Source: Pseudarthrobacter sp. L1SW (GTDB lineage: Bacteria > Actinomycetota > Actinomycetes > Actinomycetales > Micrococcaceae). From it: a stretch of 64,000 bases of DNA. The position numbers were made by a program, and so were the translations under genes. Each line of letters begins with the position of its first letter. Position 1 is the stretch's first letter. The stretch lies in contig NZ_CP078079.1 of assembly GCF_020809045.1 (NCBI RefSeq), forward strand, positions 2,356,001-2,420,000. The letters run 5' to 3'. The notes under the pieces are model-generated. The model was not told the DNA's origin. It saw only the letters and a list, made by a program, of their open reading frames with translations, and did no database searches. Shown piece after piece: positions 45,773 to 55,864 of this stretch.

Positions 45773-46648
45773 TCAGCGGACGGCGACCCGGATCCTGTTG
45801 CGCCACGGATCCTCGAACCGGAGTTCGGCGCCGGTGTGGTGGGCGGCAACACCGGCAACCTTAAGGCGGTCGGCGAGGGCGCCGACGTCGTCCCCTGACG
45901 GAACCTCGATGAGGACCTCACCCAGGCCGAGGGTGTCCTTGCGCGGCCCCGCGCCGCGGCTGTTCCAGACATTCATTGCCATGTGGTGGTGGTACCGGCC
46001 CGCCGAGACGAACAGGGCCTGGCCGTGCCAGCCGGCGGTCTTTTCGAATCCGAGGGTCCCAACGTAGAAGTCGCGGGCCGTTTGGACGTCACCCACCTGA
46101 AGGTGCACGTGGCCCACGCCGGCAACCGTTCCGCGCTGGCGTTCCTGGGACTCCTCGGTGAGGTGCTGCTCCAGGTAGCGCTGCGGCGGAAGGGCCAGGC
46201 TGTCCATCACCACGTCAGTGCCATTCCAGGACCAGCTGCTGCGCGGCCGGTCCCAGTAGAGCTCGATCCCGTTGCCTTCCGGGTCGGTGAAGTAGAAGGC
46301 CTCGCTGACCAGGTGGTCTGCGCTGCCGGTGAAGGAGCGGGGCTCGAACTGGGCGGCGGTGGCGATGGTGGCGGCAAGGTCCGCCTGGTTCTCGAACAGC
46401 AGCGCGGTGTGGAAAAGGCCGGCCTCTCCCCTGCCCGGGAGGTTCAGGCCCGGAGCGGGGGCAAGGTGCACCAGCGGCCTCTGCAGCCGGCCGAGGTAAA
46501 GCCCGCCGTCCTGCTCCGCGACGACCTCCAGGCCCAGGGCGCGCTGGTAGTAGTCGGTCATGACCTTCATGTCGCCCACCTTGAGCATCACGGTGCCCAT
46601 GGCAAGGTCGGCAGGAAGGAGATCCTGGCTGGCGGCTTGTGCAGTCAT
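45773..46648 (-). CDS. VOC-family (glyoxalase/bleomycin resistance/catechol dioxygenase-like) protein with two domains
   Basis: A 291-aa tandem VOC protein resembling CatE-type extradiol ring-cleavage enzymes. First domain: MGTVMLKVGDMKVMTDYYQR through FYFTDPEGNGIELYWDRP. Second domain: GHVHLQVGDVQTARDFYVGT, YHHHMAMNVWNSRG, with FEDPWRNRIRV at the C-terminus. Metal-type residues present in the second domain are H (VGHVHL) and H (YHHHM); the third ligand position carries E or D. Likely target: a quinone or catechol. A promoter with a palindrome in its spacer lies upstream, pointing to repressor control. Confidence 0.85.
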   Translation of the reverse strand: MTAQAASQDLLPADLAMGTVMLKVGDMKVMTDYYQRALGLEVVAEQDGGLYLGRLQRPLVHLAPAPGLNLPGRGEAGLFHTALLFENQADLAATIATAAQFEPRSFTGSADHLVSEAFYFTDPEGNGIELYWDRPRSSWSWNGTDVVMDSLALPPQRYLEQHLTEESQERQRGTVAGVGHVHLQVGDVQTARDFYVGTLGFEKTAGWHGQALFVSAGRYHHHMAMNVWNSRGAGPRKDTLGLGEVLIEVPSGDDVGALADRLKVAGVAAHHTGAELRFEDPWRNRIRVAVR

Positions 46649-46699
46649 TGAAAACTCCCGGTGCTGTGGGCCATCCGATCTGGAGGCCTTTCACTCTTA

Positions 46700-46728
46700 A
46701 AATTACTTGAAGCTTCAATTTATTCCAA
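46700..46728 (-). promoter_or_regulatory. Promoter with operator palindrome for the VOC gene
   Basis: On the minus strand, TTGGAA (46728-46723) and TAATTT (46705-46700) are 17 bp apart. The 12-bp perfect palindrome TTGAAGCTTCAA (46707-46718) fills the spacer, a geometry typical of MarR/PadR-type repressor sites. No such regulator gene is adjacent. Confidence 0.6.
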
Positions 46729-46758
46729 GTCCCAATTTTCGACATTCGCCCGGCAGTT

Positions 46759-47841
46759 TCAGCGGACCAACCGTCCTCCCAAGACAACGTGCGCCAGGTC
46801 ACGGACGGTGTCCGGCACCATTCGCGGGTCCTCCCTGCAGAGCACAACGTCAGCCCGCGCCCCCTCCGCAATTCCCTCCGCGCCCAGCCACGTCCGGGCG
46901 CTCCAGCACGCCGCGTCCAACGCAGCGGCGATGGGCAGTCCTGCCGCGTGGAGGGCGAGGATCTCATCGGCGATCCTGCCGTGCGTGATGACACTCCCGG
47001 CATCCGTTCCGGCGTAAATCCGCACCCCGGCCTCGTAGGCCTCAAGCACCCGTTCCTCCCGCCGTTCCCACAGCGCACGCATATGCGCCGCGTATGCGGG
47101 GAACTTGGGATCGGCCTGCGCCGCGATGTCCGGGAACGTGGCAATGTTGATCAAAGTGGGCACGATGGGTACCCGCTGCTCCACAAACCGGGGAAGGTGG
47201 CGTGGCAGCAGGCCGGTGGCATGCTCCACGCAGTCGATGCCGGCGTCCAGCACGTCGTCGAGCGTCTCTTCGGCAAAGCAGTGCGCGGTAACGCGCGCAC
47301 CCTCATCGTGGGCGGCCTGGACTGCATCACGGACGACGGCGGCAGGGAAGGACGGGGCCAGGTCGCCGGCGCCGCGGTCGATCCAGTCCCCCACGAGTTT
47401 GACCCAGCCGTCACCGTCCCGGGCCTGCTTGCGGACAGCCTCCACCAGGCCGTCCGGCTCAACCTCTTCCGCGAATCCACGCAAGTACCGCCGCGTACGC
47501 GCAACATGGCGGCCCGCGCGGATCAGCACCGGGAAGTCGCTCCCGCCCTGCAGCCACCTGGTGTCGGCAGGGGATCCTGCGTCCCGGACCAACAGCGTGC
47601 CGGCCATCAGGTCCGTCCGGGCCTGGTCCCCGGCGGTGGCCGCATCCACTGCACCTCCCACCCCCAAGCCGATGTGGCAGTGGGCATCCACGAAGCCCGG
47701 CAGCACCCAGCCGGCCAGGATCCTGTCCGGCGCCTTCGCTGGTTGGCGGAACGTCAGCCTGCCGTTAATGGACCACAGGCCGCGGGCCTCGCTGTCCGGC
47801 CCGGTAAGCACAGTTCCGGTGAACTGGATGATTTCTGGCAT
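46759..47841 (-). CDS. Amidohydrolase family protein
   Basis: A 360-aa metal-dependent hydrolase. TIM-barrel ligands: HxH in GFVDAHCHIGLG, further His in TAHCFAEETL and CVEHATGLL, and the Asp in IYAGTDAGSVITHG. It resembles imidazolonepropionase/prolidase-like amidohydrolases, but the substrate is unknown. An amidohydrolase gene also lies near ffh in M. tuberculosis (Rv2915c), so it seems part of the ancestral neighbourhood. ATG 47841, with GAGGAGAGGAAGG upstream. Confidence 0.88.
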   Translation of the reverse strand: MPEIIQFTGTVLTGPDSEARGLWSINGRLTFRQPAKAPDRILAGWVLPGFVDAHCHIGLGVGGAVDAATAGDQARTDLMAGTLLVRDAGSPADTRWLQGGSDFPVLIRAGRHVARTRRYLRGFAEEVEPDGLVEAVRKQARDGDGWVKLVGDWIDRGAGDLAPSFPAAVVRDAVQAAHDEGARVTAHCFAEETLDDVLDAGIDCVEHATGLLPRHLPRFVEQRVPIVPTLINIATFPDIAAQADPKFPAYAAHMRALWERREERVLEAYEAGVRIYAGTDAGSVITHGRIADEILALHAAGLPIAAALDAACWSARTWLGAEGIAEGARADVVLCREDPRMVPDTVRDLAHVVLGGRLVR

Positions 47842-47923
47842 GGCCTTCCTCTCCTCGCCCGGACAGGCTAGCATCGGCCAACGTGGCAAGGCCCCCTCGC
47901 GTTTGCCCTTGCTGGGCGTGTGG

Positions 47924-49861
<1,938 letters not shown>

Positions 49862-49865
49862 CGTT

Positions 49866-50597
49866 TCAGGAGGCGCGTGCCTGGACCCGGCTGGCGTCAC
49901 CGATAAACGAGCGGATGATGCGGTCCCCTTCGATTGAATCCTGGGGCCGGTGCCCTCCCGCCGCAGTGCGGTGCAGGGCGCCGGTCTCCCGGAGGTAGCC
50001 CGCGATCTCTTCGTAAAGCGGCTCCCAGCCGCCCGTCAGGACGAGCGTAGGCACACCGGGAACGATGTGCAGCGGCGCTTCCCACGACGGCACCTGCAGC
50101 CGCAGCCGCCGGGCGGACCGCTTTTCTTCCACCGTGACCGGATGCTGCAGGTCCGTGGCGTAGACCCGGCGGACGAATTCCCGCTGGAAGTCCTCATCAC
50201 TGAGTTGGTGCCGGATGTCCAGGAGCGGCCTCATCAGCGCGATGTGGGCTGCCGTGGCCGGCAGTTCCGCGGTCAGGGACAGGCAGGCTGGCTCCACCAG
50301 CGTCAGCGAGTAGACAAGGTCGGGACGTTCGACGGCGGCCATCATCGCTGCGATGGCGCCTTGGGCGTGTGCCACGATGTGCCCGCCTACGGCGCCCCGG
50401 CCGTCGTCGGCCAGCGACCGCAGCAGGATCCGGGCGTCCTCGTCGAAGGAGGATTCCACTGGCTCCGCCACGGGATCGTAGCCGTGGCGGCGCAGGAACA
50501 GGGCGTCATAGGACAGTGCCAGGCCATGCTGGCGGGGCCAGGCGGCGGCGCCGAAGCTGCCCGCGCCGTGCACGAACACTACCCTCTGCTTGAACAT
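49866..50597 (-). CDS. Alpha/beta-hydrolase fold protein lacking the nucleophile serine
   Basis: A 243-aa alpha/beta-hydrolase. Oxyanion region VFVHGAGSFGAAAWPRQ; the nucleophile elbow reads VAHAQGAIAAMM where GxSxG is expected, so Ser is replaced by Ala (codon GCC, one base from TCC). The acid region is PTLVLTGGWEPLYEE and the distal His is in AAGGHRPQDS. Without the nucleophile it is probably not a classical esterase; it may be a binding protein or use another mechanism. Convergent with thiC. Palindromic repeat copy 3 lies just 5' of it. Confidence 0.8.
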   Translation of the reverse strand: MFKQRVVFVHGAGSFGAAAWPRQHGLALSYDALFLRRHGYDPVAEPVESSFDEDARILLRSLADDGRGAVGGHIVAHAQGAIAAMMAAVERPDLVYSLTLVEPACLSLTAELPATAAHIALMRPLLDIRHQLSDEDFQREFVRRVYATDLQHPVTVEEKRSARRLRLQVPSWEAPLHIVPGVPTLVLTGGWEPLYEEIAGYLRETGALHRTAAGGHRPQDSIEGDRIIRSFIGDASRVQARAS

Positions 50598-50626
50598 GAC
50601 CCAACCCTATTCCACAGCCCCGACAT

Positions 50627-50692
50627 CCCAACCAGGTAGCGCCAAGTGTCGTTATGAACCGTCAAAACGACACTTGGCGCTACCTGGTTGGG
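50627..50692. repeat. Palindromic repeat, copy 3 (perfect 27-bp arms)
   Basis: Arms 50627-50653 and 50666-50692 are exact reverse complements around a 12-nt loop (ATGAACCGTCAA). Relative to copy 2, two positions in the left arm read C instead of T, with matching G for A in the right arm. It lies between the 5' end of the hydrolase gene and the 3' end of ffh (13 nt before its stop, same strand). Confidence 0.97.
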
Positions 50693-50704
50693 AGACAGGG
50701 ATTG

Positions 50705-52288
50705 CTACTTGCCCAGGAACTTGTCGAAGCCCTTGGGCAGGTTCAGCTGGGACGGGTCGAAGTCGCCGCCCTGCTGGCCGAAGGCAGCGCCGGTGGGCAA
50801 CGCCTTGGCCGCGTTCGCCCGGCGGGCCTCGGCGTCCTTCCGCTCCTGGGCGGCCTTGGCCGGGTTGCCGGACTTCGCCTTCTTCTTGGGGGCGTTCTTG
50901 GCGTTCTTCCGCGCCCCGCCACCGGCCCCCGGCATGCCCGGCATTCCGGGCATCCCCGGCATGCCGCCCTGGGCCATCTTCTTCATCATCTTCTGGGCCT
51001 GGGCAAAGCGCTCAAGCAGCCCGTTGACCTCGGAGACGTGGACACCGGAACCGCGGGCAATACGGGCACGGCGGGAGCCGTTGATGATCTTGGGCGCAAC
51101 ACGCTCGTGCGGGGTCATGGAGCGGACGATGGCCTCGACGCGGTCGATCTCGCGTTCGTCGAACTGCTCCAGCTGCTGGCGGATGTTCTGCGCGCCCGGC
51201 ATCATCATGAGCATTTTCTTCATCGAGCCCATGTTGCGGATCTGCTGCATCTGGGCCAGGAAGTCCTCAAGGGTGAAGTCTTCCTGGTCGGCGAATTTCT
51301 TCGCCATCCGGGCGGCTTCGTCCTTGTCCCAGGATTTCTCCGCCTGCTCAATCAGCGTCAGGACGTCACCCATGTCCAGGATGCGCGAAGCCATCCGGTC
51401 CGGGTGGAACAGCTCGAAGTCGTCCAGGCCTTCGCCGGTGGACGCGAACATCACGGGCTTGCCGGTGACCGAAGCCACCGAGAGCGCGGCACCGCCGCGC
51501 GCGTCGCCGTCGAGCTTGGACAGGACGATGCCCGTGAAGTTGACGCCCTCGTCAAAGGCAAGCGCCGTGTTCACGGCGTCCTGGCCGATCATGGAGTCGA
51601 TGACGAACAGGACTTCGTTGGGCACAATGGCGCGGCGGATCTGGCGCGCCTGCTCCATCATGTCCGCGTCAACGCCGAGCCGGCCGGCGGTGTCCACAAT
51701 GACGACGTCGTGCAGCTTCTGGCGGGCTTCCTCCACGCCGGCGCGGGCGACCGCCACGGGGTCGCCGGCAGGGTGCTCGAGTTCGGAGGATGTCGCTCCC
51801 GGGTGCGGCGCGAATACGGGCACCTTGGCGCGCTGGCCCACCACCTGCAGCTGGGTGACCGCGTTGGGGCGCTGCAGGTCGCAGGCCACCAGGATGGGGC
51901 TGTGGCCCTGGGCCTTAAGCCACTTGGACAGTTTGCCGGCGAGGGTGGTCTTACCGGCGCCCTGCAGGCCGGCCAGCATGATGATGGTGGGGCCGTTCTT
52001 GGCCAGGCGGATCCGGCGGGTTTCACCGCCGAGGATCTCCACCAGCTCCTCGTTGACGATCTTGACGATCTGCTGGCTCGGGTTCAGCGCACCGGACACC
52101 TCGGCACCCAGGGCGCGTTCCCGCACCCGGCCGGTGAATTCACGGACAACGGGAACGGCAACGTCGGCATCCAGGAGGGCACGGCGGATCTCGCGGACTG
52201 TGGCATCGACGTCGGCCTCGGAGAGCCTGCCTTTACCGCGCAGGTTCTTGAAGGTTGCTGTCAACCGGTCAGAGAGTGAATTGAACAC
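50705..52288 (-). CDS. ffh: Signal recognition particle protein
   Basis: A 527-aa SRP54 GTPase targeting membrane proteins with 4.5S RNA. N domain helices, G domain with GLQGAGKTTLAGKLS, VDTAGRLGVD and SKLDGDARGG, and an M domain very rich in Met (MKKMLMMMPGAQ; then a GMPGMPGMPGMPGAGG repeat) followed by a basic tail. GTG start. The leader contains a 17-bp tandem repeat. Neighbour order matches the ffh locus of other actinobacteria. Confidence 0.97.
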   Translation of the reverse strand: MFNSLSDRLTATFKNLRGKGRLSEADVDATVREIRRALLDADVAVPVVREFTGRVRERALGAEVSGALNPSQQIVKIVNEELVEILGGETRRIRLAKNGPTIIMLAGLQGAGKTTLAGKLSKWLKAQGHSPILVACDLQRPNAVTQLQVVGQRAKVPVFAPHPGATSSELEHPAGDPVAVARAGVEEARQKLHDVVIVDTAGRLGVDADMMEQARQIRRAIVPNEVLFVIDSMIGQDAVNTALAFDEGVNFTGIVLSKLDGDARGGAALSVASVTGKPVMFASTGEGLDDFELFHPDRMASRILDMGDVLTLIEQAEKSWDKDEAARMAKKFADQEDFTLEDFLAQMQQIRNMGSMKKMLMMMPGAQNIRQQLEQFDEREIDRVEAIVRSMTPHERVAPKIINGSRRARIARGSGVHVSEVNGLLERFAQAQKMMKKMAQGGMPGMPGMPGMPGAGGGARKNAKNAPKKKAKSGNPAKAAQERKDAEARRANAAKALPTGAAFGQQGGDFDPSQLNLPKGFDKFLGK

Positions 52289-52305
52289 GCGACGTGCACT
52301 TCTTT

Positions 52306-52353
52306 CTGTGGATGATCAAAGGCTGTGGATGATCAAAGGCCGTGGATGATCGG
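52306..52353. repeat. 17-bp tandem repeats in the ffh-zwf intergenic region
   Basis: CTGTGGATGATCAAAGG occurs at 52306-52322 and 52323-52339, followed by a third partial unit (CCGTGGATGATCGGG, 52340-52354). Each unit has TGTGGATGA or CGTGGATGA, one base from a DnaA-box-like TGTGGATAA. It lies in the leader of ffh and upstream of the divergent zwf. Confidence 0.85.
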
Positions 52354-52394
52354 GACTCGACTATCTAGGGTACCAAGTCGGACCCCCAAGGTGG

Positions 52395-52407
52395 CATGCT
52401 GGCAAAA
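52395..52407 (+). promoter_or_regulatory. Leaderless promoter -10 of zwf
   Basis: CATGCT (52395-52400), a TATGCT-like hexamer, ends 6 nt before the ATG, with no ribosome site between. Confidence 0.4.
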
Positions 52408-53810
52408 TGACGAGCCAACCAACTGTAAAAACCCTCCTCATCCTCGGCGCTTCCGGCGACCTCACGGGCCGGCTGCTCCTGCCCGGCCTGGCGCGCCTGG
52501 TGGCAAAGGGCCGGGCCACGGGTCTTCGGCTCGTCGGTGCAGGGTCCGATCCGTGGACCCCGGAACAGTGGCGCGAACGGGTGCACGCGGCCTTCGAAGC
52601 AGCTGCCGGACCTGCCGATCCTGAAGGGAAAGAAGCCCTGCAGTCGCTGGAAAAGGAAACTGTCTACCACCAGCTTGATGTCACTGCCGACGGCGCCCTG
52701 GCGGCGCTGCTTGCCGAGTTGGAAGGGCCCACCGCCGTCTACTTTGCCCTCCCGCCAAGGGTCAGCCAGCTCGCCTGTGAGGCGCTCAGGCCCGGCCAGG
52801 TCCCGGCCGGCACGCGGCTGGTGATGGAAAAGCCCTTCGGCTCCAGCCAGGAGTCTGCCCGGGCGCTCAACCAAACGCTGGTCCGGCTGGTCCCGGAAGA
52901 CCACATCCACCGGGTGGACCACTTCCTGGGCAAGGCCACCGTCCTGAACATCCTGGGCCTGCGGTTCGCCAACAACTTCCTGGAGCCCGTCTGGGACCGC
53001 CACCACGTGGAAAAAGTGGAAATCATCTTTGACGAAGACCTCGCGCTGGAGGGAAGGGCCCGGTATTACGACGGCGCGGGAGCCCTCAGGGACATGATCC
53101 AGAGCCACCTCCTTCAGATCATGGCCCTGATGGCCATCGAGCCACCGGCCACCATCGGCGAACGGGACCTGCGCGACGCCATTTCCACTGTCCTTCGCGC
53201 CAGCAGCGTCCCGGAGACCTACGCCGGTTCCACCCGCAGGGCACGCTACACGGCGGGTGAAGTGGCCGGGAAGGAGGTCCCCGACTATGCGCGGGAGGAT
53301 GGCGTGGACGCGGCCCGCGGCACAGAGACCCTGGCCGAAATCCAGGTGAACATCGACAACTGGCGCTGGAAGGGCGTCCCCTTCATTCTTCGTTCCGGCA
53401 AGGCGCTGGGCGTCAAGCGCAAGGAAGCCGTGGTCACTTTCCGTCCGGTTCCCCACCTTCCCCTGGGCTTTACCGGCGTTGACTCCCCGAACAAGCTAAG
53501 GATCGGTTTTGGGCCGGACACCCTGGCGTTCGACGTCGACGTCAATGGTCCCGGGAACATCTTCAGCCTGGGCCGCATCACCCTCGACGCGGAACTGAGC
53601 GCGTCCGACCTCCTCCCCTACGGTGAGGTCCTTGAGGGCGTGCTCGCGGGCGACCCGCTGCTATCCGTCCGCGGCGACACGGCGGAGGAATGCTGGCGCA
53701 TCGTTGAACCTGTGCTCAAAGCCTGGCAGCAGGATTCTGTCCCGCTGGAAGAATACGACGCCGGATCGGCCGGGCCCGCGGGCTGGCCCGGCACGGTGCC
53801 GGGAGACTGA
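52407..53810 (+). CDS. zwf: Glucose-6-phosphate dehydrogenase
   Basis: A 467-aa enzyme of the oxidative pentose phosphate pathway. NADP-binding start LLILGASGDLTGRLLLPGLARL, active-site signature HRVDHFLGKATVLNIL, and the C-terminal ILRSGKALGVKRKEAVVTF. It is unlinked to tal, opcA or pgl, unlike the usual zwf operon of actinobacteria, so it may be a second copy. It is transcribed against its neighbours, at the place where M. tuberculosis has glnD. Confidence 0.94.
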   Translation: MTSQPTVKTLLILGASGDLTGRLLLPGLARLVAKGRATGLRLVGAGSDPWTPEQWRERVHAAFEAAAGPADPEGKEALQSLEKETVYHQLDVTADGALAALLAELEGPTAVYFALPPRVSQLACEALRPGQVPAGTRLVMEKPFGSSQESARALNQTLVRLVPEDHIHRVDHFLGKATVLNILGLRFANNFLEPVWDRHHVEKVEIIFDEDLALEGRARYYDGAGALRDMIQSHLLQIMALMAIEPPATIGERDLRDAISTVLRASSVPETYAGSTRRARYTAGEVAGKEVPDYAREDGVDAARGTETLAEIQVNIDNWRWKGVPFILRSGKALGVKRKEAVVTFRPVPHLPLGFTGVDSPNKLRIGFGPDTLAFDVDVNGPGNIFSLGRITLDAELSASDLLPYGEVLEGVLAGDPLLSVRGDTAEECWRIVEPVLKAWQQDSVPLEEYDAGSAGPAGWPGTVPGD

Positions 53811-53868
53811 GTCCGGCGCGGCTATATGGCGGCTGCGTCCAGCCTGCGGGCCGGCAAAGGACGCGGCA

Positions 53869-53915
53869 CAGCAGGGCGGGCAGGGAACCTTCCGGTTACC
53901 CTGCCCGCCCTGCTG
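53869..53915. terminator. Hairpin between zwf and glnB
   Basis: A perfect 17-bp stem (53869-53885 with 53899-53915; CAGCAGGGCGGGCAGGG type) around a 13-nt loop, between two convergent genes. No strong T run on either side. Confidence 0.75.
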
Positions 53916-53937
53916 ATGTTGGTGCTGTGTTGCTGTC

Positions 53938-54276
53938 CTAGATTGCGGCGACGCCGCGTTCGCCGGTGCGGACCCGCACCGCCTCGGAAACGTCCACCGT
54001 CCACACCTTGCCGTCACCTGCACGGCCGGTGTTCGAGCTGGCGATGATGACGTCCAGGATGTCATCTGCCTGTTCGTCCGTGGCCAGGACCTCCACCCGG
54101 ATTTTTGGCAGCAGGTCCACGTTGTACTCCGCTCCGCGGTACACCTCGGTGTAACCGCGCTGCCGGCCGTAACCGCTGGCCGCGCTGACCGTCAGGCCCT
54201 GCACGCCGTAGGCTTCCAGCCCTTCCCGGATGGCCTCGAGCTTTTCCGGCCGGACGATCGCAGTAATCAGTTTCAT
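53938..54276 (-). CDS. glnB: Nitrogen regulatory protein P-II
   Basis: A 112-aa PII signal protein that binds 2-oxoglutarate, ATP and ADP and controls AmtB. The T loop carries YRGAEYNVDLLPK, with the Tyr that is modified in relatives; the TGRAGDGKVWT B loop and RVRTGERG C loop are intact. The ATG overlaps the amtB stop (ATGA). Downstream, where glnD usually follows in actinobacteria, there is zwf in opposite orientation. Confidence 0.96.
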   Translation of the reverse strand: MKLITAIVRPEKLEAIREGLEAYGVQGLTVSAASGYGRQRGYTEVYRGAEYNVDLLPKIRVEVLATDEQADDILDVIIASSNTGRAGDGKVWTVDVSEAVRVRTGERGVAAI

Positions 54277-55631
54277 GCCCCCACGCTTTCCTTACCTGTT
54301 GCTGATTCGGTCTTCGGCGCACCCGCTGCGCCGGAAGTCTGCGCCGCGTCCTGCTGGGTCTTGCCGGTGATCATGTCGTGCAGCGGCTGGAAGCTTCCAC
54401 CGTGTCCGCCCACACCGAACTCGTAGGCGGTCTCGGCGTGCAGGCTGAGGTCCACACCCACCGTTTCCTGTTCCTGCGAGACCCGGAAGCCCATGGTCTT
54501 GTGGATGGCGAAGGCGATGATCGCCGTCAGGATTGCCGAGTACGCGATGGCGATGCCGGCCGCTGCGAGCTGCGCCCACATCTGGGTCATGCCGCCGCCG
54601 TAGAAGAGGCCGCCGCCCACACCGTCGGTGGGCAGCGCGATGAAGCCGAGGGCCACGGTGCCGATGATGCCCGAGACAAGGTGCACGCCGACGACGTCAA
54701 GGGAGTCATCGAAGCCCCAGCGGAACTTCAGTCCCACTGCGAGGGCCGAGGCGACACCGGCGACGACGCCGAGGCCGAGGGCACCGACGGGGCTGACGTT
54801 GGCGCAGGCGGGAGTGATGGCAACGAGGCCGGCAACAACACCGGAGGCGGCACCCAGGGAGGTGGGGTGGCCGTCGCGGATTCGCTCGGTGACCAGCCAG
54901 CCGAGCATCGCGGCAGCCGGGGCGGCGAGGGTGTTGACCCAGATGAGGCCACCCTGCTCAGCGGTGGTGGCGGCACCGCCGTTGAAGCCGAACCAGCCGA
55001 ACCAGAGGATGGCTGCGCCGAGCATGACGAACGGGATGTTGTGCGGGCGGTGGTTCGGGTCCTTGCCGAAGCCCTTGCGGTTGCCGATGATAAGGACCAG
55101 GACCAGGGCTGCAACACCTGCGTTGATGTGGACCACGGTGCCGCCTGCGAAGTCGATGGCCGGGCCAAGCGCCTGGCCCACTGCACCTTCAGGACCGAAC
55201 AGCCCGCCGCCCCACACCATGAAGGCCAGCGGGCAGTAGACAAGGGTGACCCAGACGGGCACGAAGACAGACCAGGCGCCGAACTTGGCGCGGTCGGCAA
55301 TGGCGCCGCTGATCAGTGCGACGGTGATGATGGCGAAGGTGGCAGCGTAGCCGACCTTGATCAGTCCGTCCGGAGTGTCAATGCCCTCCAGTCCGAAGGT
55401 GGCGAAGGGGTTGCCCACGATCTGGAGGAAGCCCTCGCCGGAGCTCATGGAGGCGCCCCAGAGGACCCAGACAACGCCAACCATGCCGATGGAGATGAAG
55501 CTCATCATCATCATGTTCAGCGCGGCCTTGGCCCGGGTCATGCCGCCGTAGAAAAATGCCAGACCCGGTGTCATGAACAGCACAAGCGCCGCCGACACCA
55601 TGATCCATACGTGACCTGCGGTAAGTTCCAT
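54273..55631 (-). CDS. amtB: Ammonium transporter
   Basis: A 452-aa Amt/MEP/Rh channel with 11 membrane helices. Start ALVLFMTPGLAFFYGGM, first pore His in AGGTVVHINAG, second His in LDVVGVHLVSGIIG, and the C-terminal regulatory tail FRVSQEQETVGVDLSLHAE, which binds PII, followed by a long variable tail. ATG at 55631. Forms an operon with glnB. Confidence 0.96.
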   Translation of the reverse strand: MELTAGHVWIMVSAALVLFMTPGLAFFYGGMTRAKAALNMMMMSFISIGMVGVVWVLWGASMSSGEGFLQIVGNPFATFGLEGIDTPDGLIKVGYAATFAIITVALISGAIADRAKFGAWSVFVPVWVTLVYCPLAFMVWGGGLFGPEGAVGQALGPAIDFAGGTVVHINAGVAALVLVLIIGNRKGFGKDPNHRPHNIPFVMLGAAILWFGWFGFNGGAATTAEQGGLIWVNTLAAPAAAMLGWLVTERIRDGHPTSLGAASGVVAGLVAITPACANVSPVGALGLGVVAGVASALAVGLKFRWGFDDSLDVVGVHLVSGIIGTVALGFIALPTDGVGGGLFYGGGMTQMWAQLAAAGIAIAYSAILTAIIAFAIHKTMGFRVSQEQETVGVDLSLHAETAYEFGVGGHGGSFQPLHDMITGKTQQDAAQTSGAAGAPKTESATGKESVGA

Positions 55632-55799
55632 GGTGCACGCCTCTCTTATCGATTTGGTCGAAATTGCGGAGATGATCCGCCTGCCAACGCCTTTTGCGTC
55701 CTGTAACGAGTGTGTCGGCGCCGTGTTTCGGCCGCGGAGGATTTAGATTGCGGGGCTGTTACAACAACCTCTAGGAAGTAAATGGTGCATATCCGGCTT

Positions 55800-55815
55800 G
55801 TTACGGTTATGTTTC
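55800..55815 (-). promoter_or_regulatory. Possible GlnR box upstream of amtB
   Basis: On the minus strand GAAAC-ATAACC-GTAAC shows the two half-sites with 6-nt spacing described for actinobacterial GlnR (GTnAC/GaAAC type). It lies 169 bp upstream of the amtB start and in the leader of the divergent MFS gene. Weak evidence: half-site order is swapped. Confidence 0.3.
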
Positions 55816-55864
55816 CCCTCTCCCGCCGATGCCCGGCACCCCAGTACGCAAGGATCCTTCGACC

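Noticed and set aside
50939..50965. Repeat in the ffh M-domain region considered as a satellite or CRISPR-like repeat
   Set aside because: It encodes the in-frame GMPGMPG series of the normal Met-rich SRP54 domain.
52306..52353. Tandem repeats considered as a replication origin (DnaA boxes)
   Set aside because: Each core differs from a DnaA box, only three units exist, and no dnaA, dnaN, gyrB or A+T-rich unwinding region is near.
54378..55706. A 442-aa plus-strand frame over amtB
   Set aside because: Antisense shadow of amtB rich in Glu, Gly, His and Asp; amtB has all family motifs.
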